Assembly: GCA_002077065.1 (NCBI GenBank)
Contig: NAJO01000029.1
Coordinates: 186,001 to 250,000, forward strand
Reading direction: 5' to 3'
From: Cryoendolithus antarcticus
Lineage: Eukaryota; Ascomycota; Dothideomycetes; Cladosporiales; Cladosporiaceae
Length of the DNA: 64,000 bases
Made by a program: the position numbers and the translations under genes. Of this stretch, positions 1-9,853 are shown piece after piece. The number at the start of each line of letters is the position of its first letter. Within the stretch, counting starts at the first letter, position 1. The notes beneath the pieces were generated by a model. The model worked only from the letters and a program-made list of their open reading frames with translations, was not told the origin of the DNA and searched no databases.

Positions 1-1185
1 GCCGCTGTCGCTATCGCGGCGGTCTTGCGCGTGGGAGGCGCTGTAGTCGCTGCGCGCATCATCGCTGTGGTAGCCGGGGTCTGAAAGGGCGTCTGTGGAT
101 GTGAAGCCGGCTTGGAGGGCGCCGAGACCCGAAGCGACTGCTTTCTGTGATGCAGCTTGCTTCGCCTCTTCGCTACTGTAGATCCAGAGGTTGCCCTTTT
201 CGTCAGCGCCAATCAACGCGCCGATATCGTAGGGTCCTTCGAGTTCTTGTGATAGCAGCTTTCGGGCGATGCCTTCAGCCTGCAATGCTTCGCTGGTGTC
301 TGACTTGTAGCCAGTCATGTCAAGCATCAAGTCGCCCGAGTCAGTGATCTGAGTCGCAATGTTCGAGGTCCAGAGCTTTTTCGAGAGATTGACTGCTCGT
401 GAGTAAGCCTCCTCCTTGGACCACGGAGGTGGACTTGTGGATCTGTCAGTCCGCGTTCGCACTGGTGAAGACGGCCTTGCAGTATGGGAAAGTGGGTGAA
501 GCTGTCGGGCATTGTCCATGCTTCGCGCGATCGCGGTCTTGGCTATCGGAAGGTCACTGTCCGTCGCATTACGATGTAGACCAGGCATCAATCGTTGTCT
601 TGGCAGGCTTGCGAAGTCCTCCGCCAGACGCCGTTCGGACTGTACATCAGGTGTGGTAGACTCTGGAGTCAAACGGCCGCCTTCACTCCTTGCTCTGTGT
701 GGACTCGTCGGTACAGGTATACCCTCTGACACACTCTTCGCATGATCTCTTGCCTTATTCGGCGACGCATCTTTGCTCGATACACTCTTCGACGGTCCCT
801 CCAAGTCAAACGGATCTGGCTCTTGCAGCAGTGGCGTATTGGGCACGCTAGGCCGCAGCTCAGGACTTTGCACCGGGCTGACGAGCGGACTTGTCTGCAA
901 TGCCTCGGGTATACTCTCTGCAGTCTCGAACACGAAGAAGGCCTCTCCTCCCTCTCCCAGCTTCATGGGGAAGTCCTGCTTCGCGCCATTGGTCTTGAAC
1001 TCGACCTTCTTCTCTAGTGGTCGCAACAGACTAAATTTGCCAAAGCGTATGTGGAAGGGCGAACATGCTAGTGAGCCATCCTCCTGCTCTACGACTATCA
1101 CATCAATCGCGCCGCTGAGAGTCGCTGGGTTGATGCTGTTCCATGTCTTGCTAACGCTAGAGCCGATGCCACGCACGTAGTTCAT
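1..1185 (-). CDS. PAH1/ned1: Lipin-type phosphatidate phosphatase, N-terminal part (cut by window start)
   Basis: Lipins dephosphorylate phosphatidic acid to diacylglycerol at the ER and nuclear membrane, setting the balance of storage lipid and phospholipid. The reading frame is open from ATG at 1185 down to base 1 (395 codons, no intron seen). It begins MNYVRGIGSSVSKTWNSINP and continues with GAIDVIVVEQ and HIRFGKFSLLRP, the lipin N-terminal (LNS1) domain over about residues 1-105. A long Ser/Pro/Thr-rich linker follows, then ALIGADEKGNLWIY near residue 315-330. The catalytic HAD domain with DxDxT lies outside the window. It shares a 313 bp divergent upstream region with the next gene. The family call is firm; the symbol is by analogy with yeast PAH1 and fission yeast ned1. 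Confidence 0.93.
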   Translation of the reverse strand, partial: MNYVRGIGSSVSKTWNSINPATLSGAIDVIVVEQEDGSLACSPFHIRFGKFSLLRPLEKKVEFKTNGAKQDFPMKLGEGGEAFFVFETAESIPEALQTSPLVSPVQSPELRPSVPNTPLLQEPDPFDLEGPSKSVSSKDASPNKARDHAKSVSEGIPVPTSPHRARSEGGRLTPESTTPDVQSERRLAEDFASLPRQRLMPGLHRNATDSDLPIAKTAIARSMDNARQLHPLSHTARPSSPVRTRTDRSTSPPPWSKEEAYSRAVNLSKKLWTSNIATQITDSGDLMLDMTGYKSDTSEALQAEGIARKLLSQELEGPYDIGALIGADEKGNLWIYSSEEAKQAASQKAVASGLGALQAGFTSTDALSDPGYHSDDARSDYSASHAQDRRDSDSG

Positions 1186-1498
1186 GCTGGCGATGTAATG
1201 AGTGTGGTGTACTGAGTCCCGCTTACGGGCGCAGTGAATTAGCCAACTCCCACATGTGTGAGTCTGTTCCCCCAGCGAAAGTGTCGCAACAGCAAATGAT
1301 CGTATGCTTGTTGCGGTAGCGTAGGGCCACCTGCAGCCGACCAGCCTCAACCGACCTCTCCCCACGCAAACCGTCGATCATGCACCGCGCTACTCCTGCA
1401 CGCCCCACGTCCTCGGTTGTCGACTTCACTTAGCGCCGGCAGTCACGGCTGAGGCGCAAACACAAGGCCTGATTCAGATCTCTCGCTTCGTACCGTGC
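1186..1498. promoter_or_regulatory. Divergent intergenic region, lipin / Fn3 gene
   Basis: About 313 bp lie between two start codons facing away from each other, so both promoters must be here or inside 5' UTRs. I see no clear TATA box or named site. Confidence 0.4.
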
Positions 1499-4400
1499 AT
1501 GGCTGGAGTACCTTCGTCTCCCCTCATATTCATCATCCACACTGCGTCGCATGCTTCCTCACCACAGCACATCGTGATGGCCAAGGGCCAGGCGCCCATC
1601 ACCGGCATCACTCACGCGGCAGCATCCTTCACGTCGCTCATGCCAGTATCAGCATCTGCCTCCGTGCCAGCTCTAGACGGAGTCTTACTAGGACATATCA
1701 TTGAAGTCCTCGCTGCACCCTTAGCATTCTGGTTCAAGCCAGTGTGTGTTTGCGTAGCTCTGTTCTGGCTGTGCATTCGCGCTTCCAATGTCCTGAACAA
1801 GCCGCTGGACGAGCTTGCTGCACTACTTGGCTTCGACATCCCTCTCACTCCCACCATCGATCTCGCCGGCATTCGTGCAGATGGCGCCGTCATTCACTGG
1901 TCATTGTCGGAGAAGCAGAAGCATAAGAGCACGCTGAAGTATGAGGTTCATGTGAATGGGAATATCGTCGACAGCGTTTCGTTCCACGAATCTGCCGTCA
2001 CCATCACTGGACTCCAGCCGGGGTCACCATATGTCGTCCGAGTGGCTCTCGTCAACAGTCTGGAGTTCAGCAGCAAAAGTCTGCCTATCCGCTTCCGGAC
2101 GAAACCCGCCGCCAGCGGAGACTTTTACCGACCGGACCATGAAAGTCATGAGCAGGAACCGGATCTATCTTACCAGAATGCCACCCGAGTCACTCCCTTC
2201 CGCGGTCTCAAGCATATCTCACCGCCCTCCCCAGATCTCGTTGCGCCGCCTATGGCCCGTGAGAGTAGCACGGGCATTCCACATAAGAAGAGCGTTTCCG
2301 GCAGACGACCATCTCCTGCGTCACTTGGTATCGAAGGCAAACACGACCCGCAGCATGATGATAACGAATCTCCTGAAGGGGCCGAGAGCATACAGCAGCT
2401 TACAGAACGACTGGAGATCATCAGACATGAGATCGAAGAGACCGAGCGGCTGGCAAAAGAGGATGAAGAGGAGGAATCGCAATTGCGGGAGAGTCTGATC
2501 GAGGAGCGCGACTCGCTGAAGACCGACGCAGCCGATAAGGACAAAATCAGTCGGAATTTGAGGCGTGATCTGAACCTTCTCGAGAGACAGAACACTGCCG
2601 CCCAAAACGAGCGTAACAAACATGAGACTTCTCTGCGCACTCGGCAGCACGAGCGCCAGAAAGGCCGGGAGGATGTCGTGCGGTGGCAGAAGGAGGCTGT
2701 CCAGTTGAGGGCCGAGGCCGACGCGCTTGACAAGGAGAAGACCAAGACGGTCAGTGATGCGGCAGCAGAGCTCGAGTGCCTTCAGCCCAAACTCGTTGAA
2801 AGAGCCGCGTCCTGCAAGACACTCGATGACGGTATCCGTGAGCTGAATGCAGAGATCAAGAAGATCGAACGCGCGACGAAGAATGAGTCGCCGAGTCATG
2901 ATCGGGACGATTCGAATCTCGCTCGACAGCACGCATATGAGGCAGACGAAGATCGCATGTGGCAAGAGACTAGGGGCCAGCTACATGCCGAGTATGCTCG
3001 CATGACGCAGATAGTAGACAGCGCACGTGCACAAGCCATGGCTTGGTCGCAATACGTCGAGCATCTTCGTGCTGATAGACGTCACCAGGAAGCTGCTAGC
3101 GCGATGGTCACCAAAGAGTACCCTACGCCGCCGGCGTCTGGAGCGATACCTCACAGAACGGACAGCCAAAGGAGCCACGGGCTGGGCGCTCACGCCAATA
3201 GCAACGGCAGCCCGAGAATCTCGCACTTCCCACCAGCGGTCGCAGGTGCATCCTACACGGCTTCGGCCTTTGGCCCTGGTTTTCAATCCAGACCGACTCC
3301 ATACATGAATCTCACGAATGGGATGACTATCAACGACAATCCTACCGGAGGACTTCAGGTACCTGCAGATGAGCTGGAAAGACTGACTGGAGGCGCGCCG
3401 ATGAGTCCTGGAGCAGGTGCTCTGTTACCTGCCGATCTGCTCAGCGGAGACGACGACCGCCCAACGCATTCTCTGACGAGCATACCAGGTCTTGGCATGA
3501 CTCCTGGCCAGTCAAACATCCTCCCTGGTCTTGGACAGCCTCTCGCACATACCGAATACCAAGGTCCTGGTCCAGCATCTCCATCGTCCATACATAGTCG
3601 GCCTGCGAGCGCGTTCGCTTCGCCTCGCGGCTCTTCGAACAACCTACATCTCAGCTCGCCCGATCACTTGAACGACATTGACACCCGCTCAATCCACTCC
3701 ACTCGCTCTGGCCGCGCCTTCTCCGGCCTGTCAGGTAATACAACAGCCAGTAGATTCAGCAATGTCTTCGGCAAGTCGCGTGGTAAGAACGCGAGTATGG
3801 ATGATGCTGCAAGTAGTCTGCCCAGCTTGGGCAAGGTACAGTCTCAGTCTATGCCCCGTCATGATCAGCATCTCGCAGGGATTGACTCCGCAGCTAGGAA
3901 GCGCAATAGCTCAATCTCTGGTGCAGTGTTCGGCGGCGCACTGAGCCACCTTTCCGGGGAAGGTCACACCGTTGGGCTGATGGATGGTTCGACTGCAGAG
4001 CCGGGAGGTGCGAGCAGGCGGCGGCAATTCAATCTGAACCCGTTCAGCAAGGACAAGATCATTGATGGCTGGCCGAGTAGTTTTGCATTTGGCCGACGGC
4101 CTGCTTCTCCACGACCAGGCTCGACGCACTCAACAGAGTTACCTCGACCTAGCTTTGACAGCAGTCGCTGGGGCGTAGACACTTGGCCCACAAATGACGC
4201 TGCTCGCAGCAGTCCACTCTCATTCGGTGCATGGAACAGCACAACAGGCGGTGCACCGTCACGACTATTCGGGAGTCGTCACCCTTCGCGAAGACCAAGC
4301 GTACAACATGGCGCCTCCGGCCCACCGGAAGATATCATGGAAGACGAGGACAGCGACGCGCTAGACCCAGACGAAGAATCACACCTCGCTCCCATCGGCA

Positions 4401-5098
4401 CGAAGCCTTCTCCCGCCAAGAGCAAGGCTGAAGTCCCAGCACCCAAGCTCAATCCTAACGCAAAGGACTTCCGCTCTTTCCTCTCCTCTATGAAGCTGGG
4501 CGGGAAGGATAGGGCCAAGCCTTCCGCGCCAGATTCTGACGCTTCATCAGCCAAGCTCGACACAACACTTACAAATACGGAAGACGACGGCAACTCCCCA
4601 CCCACCAGCCGCAAATCCCGCGACACTCGCAGCTTGACAACTACGGAGTCTTCCTTCGCTGACACCCACTCCGCCCGCGAGTCATCCGACCTCGCCCGCA
4701 CGCCCTCCTACACAGACGCCTCGATCACGAATTCCAGCCCCGTCATCGGTGCCGGAGGTAGCGTCGGGAAAGAATCTTTCATGGCGAAACTCACTCGCAA
4801 ATCGTCATCCGGCGGTAAGTTTTCTCTGCCGACTTTCAAGCGCGACAAGTCTCGCTTGGGTGACAACGGGATGACTACACCTACTGGTACTGGCTCTCCG
4901 AGGTTGGGCTGGGGCATGGAGGAGACTGACGCTGAGAGCGAGGGGCTGGGAGCTAGTGTGAGTAGTTTGAGGGATGGACGGAGTAGTATCAGTGGACGGT
5001 GGAGTACTGTGTTGAAGTTGGGGAAGAAGGAGAAGGGAAAGGTTGAGAGTGGGGCGGGGGAGGAGAGCGAGGAGGGGAGTGTAGGGGGTGAGAGATAG
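1499..5098 (+). CDS. Large fibronectin type III / coiled-coil membrane-anchored protein
   Basis: A single open exon of 1199 residues. A hydrophobic stretch at about residues 62-92 (including FWFKPVCVCVALFWLC) looks like one membrane anchor. A fibronectin type III fold follows at about 117-202 (ITGLQPGSPYVVRV is the typical FN3 tail). A charged heptad-rich coiled coil spans about 290-480. The remainder is a long Ser/Pro/Gly-rich disordered tail with basic patches such as TFKRDKSR. The start at 1499 is the first ATG; a second in-frame ATG at 1577 (MAKGQAP) is possible and would still keep the membrane segment. I recognise it as a conserved fungal FN3 protein without assigned function. The architecture suggests a scaffold held at a membrane; that is inference. 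Confidence 0.85.
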   Translation: MAGVPSSPLIFIIHTASHASSPQHIVMAKGQAPITGITHAAASFTSLMPVSASASVPALDGVLLGHIIEVLAAPLAFWFKPVCVCVALFWLCIRASNVLNKPLDELAALLGFDIPLTPTIDLAGIRADGAVIHWSLSEKQKHKSTLKYEVHVNGNIVDSVSFHESAVTITGLQPGSPYVVRVALVNSLEFSSKSLPIRFRTKPAASGDFYRPDHESHEQEPDLSYQNATRVTPFRGLKHISPPSPDLVAPPMARESSTGIPHKKSVSGRRPSPASLGIEGKHDPQHDDNESPEGAESIQQLTERLEIIRHEIEETERLAKEDEEEESQLRESLIEERDSLKTDAADKDKISRNLRRDLNLLERQNTAAQNERNKHETSLRTRQHERQKGREDVVRWQKEAVQLRAEADALDKEKTKTVSDAAAELECLQPKLVERAASCKTLDDGIRELNAEIKKIERATKNESPSHDRDDSNLARQHAYEADEDRMWQETRGQLHAEYARMTQIVDSARAQAMAWSQYVEHLRADRRHQEAASAMVTKEYPTPPASGAIPHRTDSQRSHGLGAHANSNGSPRISHFPPAVAGASYTASAFGPGFQSRPTPYMNLTNGMTINDNPTGGLQVPADELERLTGGAPMSPGAGALLPADLLSGDDDRPTHSLTSIPGLGMTPGQSNILPGLGQPLAHTEYQGPGPASPSSIHSRPASAFASPRGSSNNLHLSSPDHLNDIDTRSIHSTRSGRAFSGLSGNTTASRFSNVFGKSRGKNASMDDAASSLPSLGKVQSQSMPRHDQHLAGIDSAARKRNSSISGAVFGGALSHLSGEGHTVGLMDGSTAEPGGASRRRQFNLNPFSKDKIIDGWPSSFAFGRRPASPRPGSTHSTELPRPSFDSSRWGVDTWPTNDAARSSPLSFGAWNSTTGGAPSRLFGSRHPSRRPSVQHGASGPPEDIMEDEDSDALDPDEESHLAPIGTKPSPAKSKAEVPAPKLNPNAKDFRSFLSSMKLGGKDRAKPSAPDSDASSAKLDTTLTNTEDDGNSPPTSRKSRDTRSLTTTESSFADTHSARESSDLARTPSYTDASITNSSPVIGAGGSVGKESFMAKLTRKSSSGGKFSLPTFKRDKSRLGDNGMTTPTGTGSPRLGWGMEETDAESEGLGASVSSLRDGRSSISGRWSTVLKLGKKEKGKVESGAGEESEEGSVGGER

Positions 5099-5309
5099 CA
5101 TGCCTTATCCTCGCTGACCGAGCAGTACCGGCTTTCGGTTTTCAGAGAAGCTGAATAATCGTTCGTCTCGTCATTCTGCCTTTCGGTACCTGAACACCTT
5201 TGATACACCTGACTCGTGCCCTGAACTTTACCGCGGTGATGTCTAAACGTCACTTCCTCCGGTATCTTAAAAGTCGGGTCCTGTCGACATTCTTGTGCCT
5301 CCTATATCA

Positions 5310-5910
5310 ATGGCCGCCATGGCCTCGACATCTTCTTCCGTCGTCCCGCCGCCGGTGACTGCGACGTCGACGCCGCTGCCTTCGAGAAACCCACTCCCGC
5401 TCTCCGCCAGCCAGGAAGGACAAGTCCGCGAGCTGTACTATAAGCGTGTCCGAACCAAGTGCGCGGACGAGGTGAGAGGTACGTCTTATCCTCGATATTC
5501 AAAGTCTCTATACCGCTTTCTCCTCCAGCTGCGGGCCCGGACCCAGACCCCATCTACCACATCCCCTCCCTTCCCACAATACTCTCAGCTGCCCAATGCA
5601 CACTGCACAATCCTGACTCTGCCTTGTAGACTTCGCATCCTGTGCCACGCACCGCACCTTCAGCGCCACCTTTGCCTGTCGCTCCCAACGCCACGCGATG
5701 AACAAGTGCATGAACCTCTACGCTACGCGAGAGGAGCAGGATGCGGCTAGGGAGGAGTGGTTCAGTAGTATGGATAAGAGGAGGGAGGAAAGGGAGGAGA
5801 AGGAACGGAAGAGGGTTAGGGATGAGGTGTTTTGGAAGGATTGGTGGGATAAGGATAAGAAGACGAAGGAGTTGGGGGATGTGCCGGCGGCGGCGGAGAG
5901 TAATAAGTGA
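5310..5910 (+). CDS. CMC1: Cytochrome c oxidase assembly factor Cmc1 (twin CX9C)
   Basis: Exons 5310-5478 and 5630-5910, 149 residues; the 151 nt intron starts GTACGT and ends TTGTAG, with CTGAC as branch site. Splicing creates the first motif KCADEVRDFASC. Cysteines fall at about 51/61 and 73/83, exactly two C-x9-C pairs, the helical-hairpin fold oxidised by Mia40 in the mitochondrial intermembrane space. The lysine/glutamate-rich C-terminus with KDWWDKDKK also fits Cmc1, which binds newly made Cox1 during complex IV assembly. The first ATG is at 5310; another at 5319 would shorten the protein by three residues. The protein is slightly longer than yeast Cmc1 because of a Pro/Ser/Thr-rich N-terminus. 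Its 3' end faces the SDR gene. Confidence 0.88.
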
Positions 5911-6255
5911 GGCGAAGGTGGTGGTCACTTGGGTAGTCGATGATGGCACGATGGGTCGAGAGAAGGAGCACACTGATGAAATTGAATGCTGGGCCTCTGA
6001 GTCGGGGGAGCAAGAGCGCGATCATGGCGTCCATACGAAACGACGATCGCCAAGTGCATGGGCAATCTCCCGAGATTTTCCCCCGTGGACGTCAAGGCTG
6101 CACTCTTGGAGCTTTCAAACTTCCGGTCGGCATTAGAAGAAGGCTACAGAGGGACACTACAGCAACGAGCTCTTAACGGGCTTTTCACTGCCACTTTCCG
6201 ACACTATGCTCCGAGATTGCGCATGCAGCGAAATCTCGACCTCCTCAGGCTCCAT
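5911..6255. other. Convergent intergenic region, Cmc1 / SDR
   Basis: Two stop codons face each other across 345 bp, so this should hold both 3' UTRs. I see no gene or repeat in it. Confidence 0.4.
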
Positions 6256-7251
6256 CTACTGGATCAGCACGGGCCCGGCATTTTGCTTGATCGTCTCCTC
6301 AAGACCGGTCCACCCATGACCGTAATGCTTTTTCAGCAATGCCTCCGCCTCGCCATTCGGAACCTCACTCAAATCCTCGCCCATATCGCGATCTCCAACC
6401 AACTTCTTGCCTGGCTCAAGCTTGCGCAGAATCGCAAGGACATCGTTCCAGGTGAACGGCGCTGCGAACGCGAAGAGCCTCTTCCCCGCCGCCTCAGAAT
6501 CCAGCAACGCAGCAACGTGCAATTTCGCATCGTCATCGACATTGATGAACCACTGCGGCGGGAACTGCAACGGATCGTCTTTCCCTTCAGCCAGCGCCAT
6601 AACCCAATCTCCGGTGCTGTTGCCGCCCACCTTGAACCGAGTCCCGAAATTGGCATTCGGCAGCACGGTGGCGACTTGGAAGTGCGGCTTTTCCTTCGCG
6701 ATCGCCTTCCACAACTCCCTCTCCGCCTGCGTCTTACTCGCAGCGTAGACCGTGAAGCCATCAACGCCAGGCTTGTACGCAGCCTCAAGCGCTGCGTCAT
6801 TCCAGGTGTCGACCTTAACTTTGATCTTCTCATTCGGCTGCGGCAGCAAAGCAGCCGTCGAGCTGGACGTCACGACCAGACTCTTCACGCCTGGCTCCTG
6901 CATCGCAGCGCTCAGAATATTCAGCGCGCCGCTCACGCTGGGTGGAATTACCTCCTCTGGGTCTGTGCTGAATGTCAAGACCGAAGAGAGATGGACTATC
7001 CCGGAGACGCCTTTGACTGCCTCGTCGTAGGCATTCGTGGCGACCATATCGGGGACTTCGGCAACAGTGATGGAGTCCGCGCCGTATTTGGAGGTGAAGT
7101 AGTCGATGAGATCTTGAGCCTTGGCTTTGGAACGGGAGGTGCCACGCACACGGTAGCCGGCTTCCAGCAGCTGGGCGGCGACGTGGGAACCAATGTATCC
7201 TGAGACGCCTGTGACGAGCACAGTGCTACCTTTCGGGATAGTAGTAGTCAT
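6256..7251 (-). CDS. NAD(P)-dependent extended SDR reductase (dihydroflavonol/aldehyde reductase-like)
   Basis: A 331-residue intronless protein starting MTTTIPKGSTVLVTG. The nucleotide-binding motif TGVSGYIG lies at about residues 14-21 and the catalytic YAASK (YxxxK) at 169-173, with an upstream serine cluster VVTSSS near 127-131. This is the layout of extended short-chain dehydrogenases related to dihydroflavonol reductases, yeast Gre2 and carbonyl reductases, which reduce ketones or aldehydes with NAD(P)H in the cytosol. The substrate cannot be read from sequence. The ATG at 7251 is chosen because the Rossmann motif follows at the usual distance; the frame is open further upstream but has no ATG there. 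A TATA-like stretch lies about 65 bp upstream. No pathway partner is adjacent, so a single detoxification-type enzyme is more likely than a cluster member. Confidence 0.9.
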   Translation of the reverse strand: MTTTIPKGSTVLVTGVSGYIGSHVAAQLLEAGYRVRGTSRSKAKAQDLIDYFTSKYGADSITVAEVPDMVATNAYDEAVKGVSGIVHLSSVLTFSTDPEEVIPPSVSGALNILSAAMQEPGVKSLVVTSSSTAALLPQPNEKIKVKVDTWNDAALEAAYKPGVDGFTVYAASKTQAERELWKAIAKEKPHFQVATVLPNANFGTRFKVGGNSTGDWVMALAEGKDDPLQFPPQWFINVDDDAKLHVAALLDSEAAGKRLFAFAAPFTWNDVLAILRKLEPGKKLVGDRDMGEDLSEVPNGEAEALLKKHYGHGWTGLEETIKQNAGPVLIQ

Positions 7252-7969
7252 TGTGGCGGAATGAGACGGTTGAGTATACAATGGGTGATCTGCGAAGATG
7301 GGTTTGGAATCTATGTATATAACAAAGAGTAATATGGTGGTTGTAGCGCGAATCACTAGTGAGCTTGAGCGTGCGAAAGTTGCTGCATCGCGTAGGTTCC
7401 ACTATGACATGTTTATACTCCATAGGACTGCACCGGATGATGCAATCGTCCATGACCACTGCTTCGTGGATATTGCGCAACACCCTCTCAATTGCTTACT
7501 AAGAGCATTGGCTCCGGGCATGTAAGCGGCTACATTGCGGCTGCTTCTACGGTATGTGATGGACCAAAGTGGTAGTTGCATCTTTGCCAAGCGCATGGGG
7601 ACATGAATTGGAAGGAACTACTGACCTCCGTATACACGTTCATGCTCGGGGAATGCACGTCTAAACCATCATCTTCATCGATGACCTTGAAGAGGCTTCA
7701 AGCACCGCAGATCTACCTCAACCGTATGCCGCCGACGTTCTCTGTTCTTGCTTCCAAGGTCTCTAGGCACCAGTGCCAATCAGAGGCACGATCACTCCCT
7801 TGTAGACAGGCAGCTACACCAGTAAGCAGCAGCTTGCGCTGCATATAGGGACTCGGTGCAGTGGGCCAAGCTCTCCTATCTCTTCAGTACTCTGTTTTCC
7901 CCCAGTCCCTCGCCATCTGCTTTGATTAACCAAACTTTGACCATCTTATCACGAGCAAGATATACCAAG
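7252..7969. other. Divergent intergenic region, SDR / DUF6924-like gene
   Basis: About 718 bp between divergent start codons. Besides the TATA-like element near 7318 I see only short unsupported reading frames. Confidence 0.35.
7314..7323 (-). promoter_or_regulatory. TATA-box-like element upstream of the SDR gene
   Basis: On the minus strand the sequence reads TTATATACAT, about 65 bases before the ATG at 7251. This is a plausible TATA box for the reductase; recognised by eye only. Confidence 0.35.
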
Positions 7970-8578
7970 ATGGCCGGTCTCCTCTTCATCACGGCACCCA
8001 CAGATCTCAAACGTCTCAACCCCGCTCTGACTATCCTCCGCGATTGGGAATTCGGCGACGGCGAGTACGTCCAAAAGGTGATCACGACACGCAACGCCTA
8101 CGGATTGGACACACCAGACAAAGCTCTAGAAGCAACCGAAGTGCCGCTACCCGATGACTTCGACAACATCTGGACCAATACTTCGATAGCAGACATCGAG
8201 GCTTACATGCGTGATGCCCATCGCAGCCTCAACGAGACCACTTACAGCGTGAACGCGTCGCTCTTTCTCGTGCTTGATGAGGAAGCACTACGGAAGGATG
8301 ACATCGTGATTTGCCATCGCGAGTGGTCGCTTGAACTCGATGACTACGAGGCCGAGTTCAAGAAGACCCGGGTCCCGCTTGAGCATGCGCATGCTATGTA
8401 TGCTAATTTGGAAGTATCGAACATGGATTTCGAGAGCTTCGTCGAGGACGGAGAGGGGCAAGGGGAGGGCGGGTGGTGGACTTATAGACCTATCGATGGG
8501 GTCGAAATAGAGGAGGATGTTATTGCGGAGAGGGAGGCCGAGTTACAGAGGTTGAGGGGGTTGGGGTTTGTGGAGTGA
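7970..8578 (+). CDS. Uncharacterised protein, DUF6924-like
   Basis: A 202-residue intronless protein starting MAGLLFITAPTDLKRLN. It is acidic and mostly globular-looking, without signal peptide or membrane segment. The stretch ASLFLVLDEEALRKDDIVI and, further on, YANLEVSNMDFESFVED resemble, from memory, the pattern of small proteins grouped as DUF6924 (a 'FLVVD' strand, then 'NLSxANMDFxEF'), a family of unknown function found in bacteria and fungi. The ATG at 7970 sits in CCAAGATGG and is the first in frame after an untranslated leader. No neighbour suggests a role. The alternative is an unrelated orphan; the coding call rests on length and amino-acid composition. Confidence 0.65.
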   Translation: MAGLLFITAPTDLKRLNPALTILRDWEFGDGEYVQKVITTRNAYGLDTPDKALEATEVPLPDDFDNIWTNTSIADIEAYMRDAHRSLNETTYSVNASLFLVLDEEALRKDDIVICHREWSLELDDYEAEFKKTRVPLEHAHAMYANLEVSNMDFESFVEDGEGQGEGGWWTYRPIDGVEIEEDVIAEREAELQRLRGLGFVE

Positions 8579-8980
8579 TTGAACTTGGTTTGCAGTATGT
8601 GGAGAGATCCCAAGGGCTTGAATTTTTTGGAGCCTTTCACGAAAGAGATGAAGTGGGTGCGATGCTAGAGCGCCCGTGCTAGACGTTCAACGGACCGTGG
8701 CGATCAGACCGGAACACTGGCGCTGATTTCGTTTGCAACTGCATCCTCCCGTGCATGGCGGCGCGGATATAATGCTACCGACACAAGCGTCCAGGTGGAC
8801 CCGAGACCATAGGAACGCTATCAGGAAGCAAACGAATATTAGCAGCGACAGAGCTTCCTGACATACTGTGTCGTGCTCCTGGCAATCGAAATTCCGCTTT
8901 ACAATCAGGATCAACGTTCATCGATCATTCTGTCAATTGTCGCCCCTCTACCAGCCATCGAGCAGCCCGCGTTCCCAGGG
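8579..8980. other. Intergenic region before the F-box-like pair
   Basis: About 402 bp holding the 3' UTR of the preceding gene and the promoter of the next. Nothing else recognised. Confidence 0.3.
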
Positions 8981-9853
8981 ATGATCGCTGATCCGCCCGG
9001 TACGGCCTTTCCCTTCGCCGACCTTTCGCCCGAGCTTCGTGACAGCGTCTACGAGTGCTACTTCGCCACTGAGCCCGAGGGCTCGATGATCGATGTCAGC
9101 CAACTCCACCACAAGCAACCAAACCTCAACCTTGCCCTGGTGTGCCGTCAGATCGCCGAAGAACTTTTCCTTCGTTGGAGAGCCGCAAACGAACTCTTCT
9201 GGCAAACGCACATGTTCTTTCTCGATAGCAACATGCTGCCGAATTCGAAGTCATTCATCGTTGGCCAATTATCAATGCCGAAGACTATGCTTGGCTACTT
9301 CGACTTGGAAACATGCGAGCTCAGTGACCTCACCCTCCTTGGAAACCAAAACAAGGAACTAGATCGACTCTTTATCGGACCTTCGCTAGAGGACTGCCAG
9401 ACTACCATTCTCGTCTCGGAAGCTGTCGATCGTCAGAGAATTAAAGAGACCGAGCGTTGGTACCCGAATCCTCTATCGAAGCGCATCAACGTCGTCGAGA
9501 ATGCGGACCGGTACTGGGCGAGACGAACGCAGAAGCTCGCGTTGGTCAGCAAGATGGATGTTTTGCAGGGCTTGAACGCTTTCCTGGTCTATCGGGATCT
9601 TGGTATGTGCGTGGTGACCGGCGCGCGAGAGGGCGGAACCCATTCAGTCGGAGGAAGGGGAGATATACCTGGTGCCAGGGAGTCGCGATTGAGAGACTTG
9701 GTACGGGATATTAATGAGACTGCGATGTTGGATGAGATTCGTGGCCAGCTTCGATGTCGTACGCTCTGGTCTCTAGAACGCTCTTCGGCATGTTGGAATA
9801 GAAATGGTTCACAATCAAGTCAGAGATACAGGCGACGTGCATCAATTGTCTGA
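8981..9853 (+). CDS. F-box-like protein, tandem paralogue 1
   Basis: A 290-residue product from ATG 8981. Near the N-terminus is FPFADLSPELRDSVYECYF, a degenerate F-box-like helix pattern (LxPELRxxVYxxYF) common in lineage-expanded proteins of filamentous ascomycetes. The middle contains NLALVCRQIAEE, and further on EAVDRQR and YWARRTQKLALVSKM. The same landmarks in the same order occur in the next gene, so the two are tandem duplicates. Proteins of this type are presumed SCF adaptors but mostly untested. The last 50 or so residues (rich in Arg and Ser) do not match the paralogue and may be a misread 3' exon or drifted tail. In-frame sequence upstream of 8981 has no ATG. Confidence 0.65.
   Translation: MIADPPGTAFPFADLSPELRDSVYECYFATEPEGSMIDVSQLHHKQPNLNLALVCRQIAEELFLRWRAANELFWQTHMFFLDSNMLPNSKSFIVGQLSMPKTMLGYFDLETCELSDLTLLGNQNKELDRLFIGPSLEDCQTTILVSEAVDRQRIKETERWYPNPLSKRINVVENADRYWARRTQKLALVSKMDVLQGLNAFLVYRDLGMCVVTGAREGGTHSVGGRGDIPGARESRLRDLVRDINETAMLDEIRGQLRCRTLWSLERSSACWNRNGSQSSQRYRRRASIV

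Noticed and set aside
2170..2965. Long minus-strand Ser/Arg- and Leu-rich frames
   Set aside because: Antisense shadows of the coiled-coil region of the FN3 protein.
6058..7203. A 381-codon plus-strand open frame
   Set aside because: It is the exact antisense of the SDR reductase, lacks family motifs, and is explained by codon bias of the real gene on the other strand.
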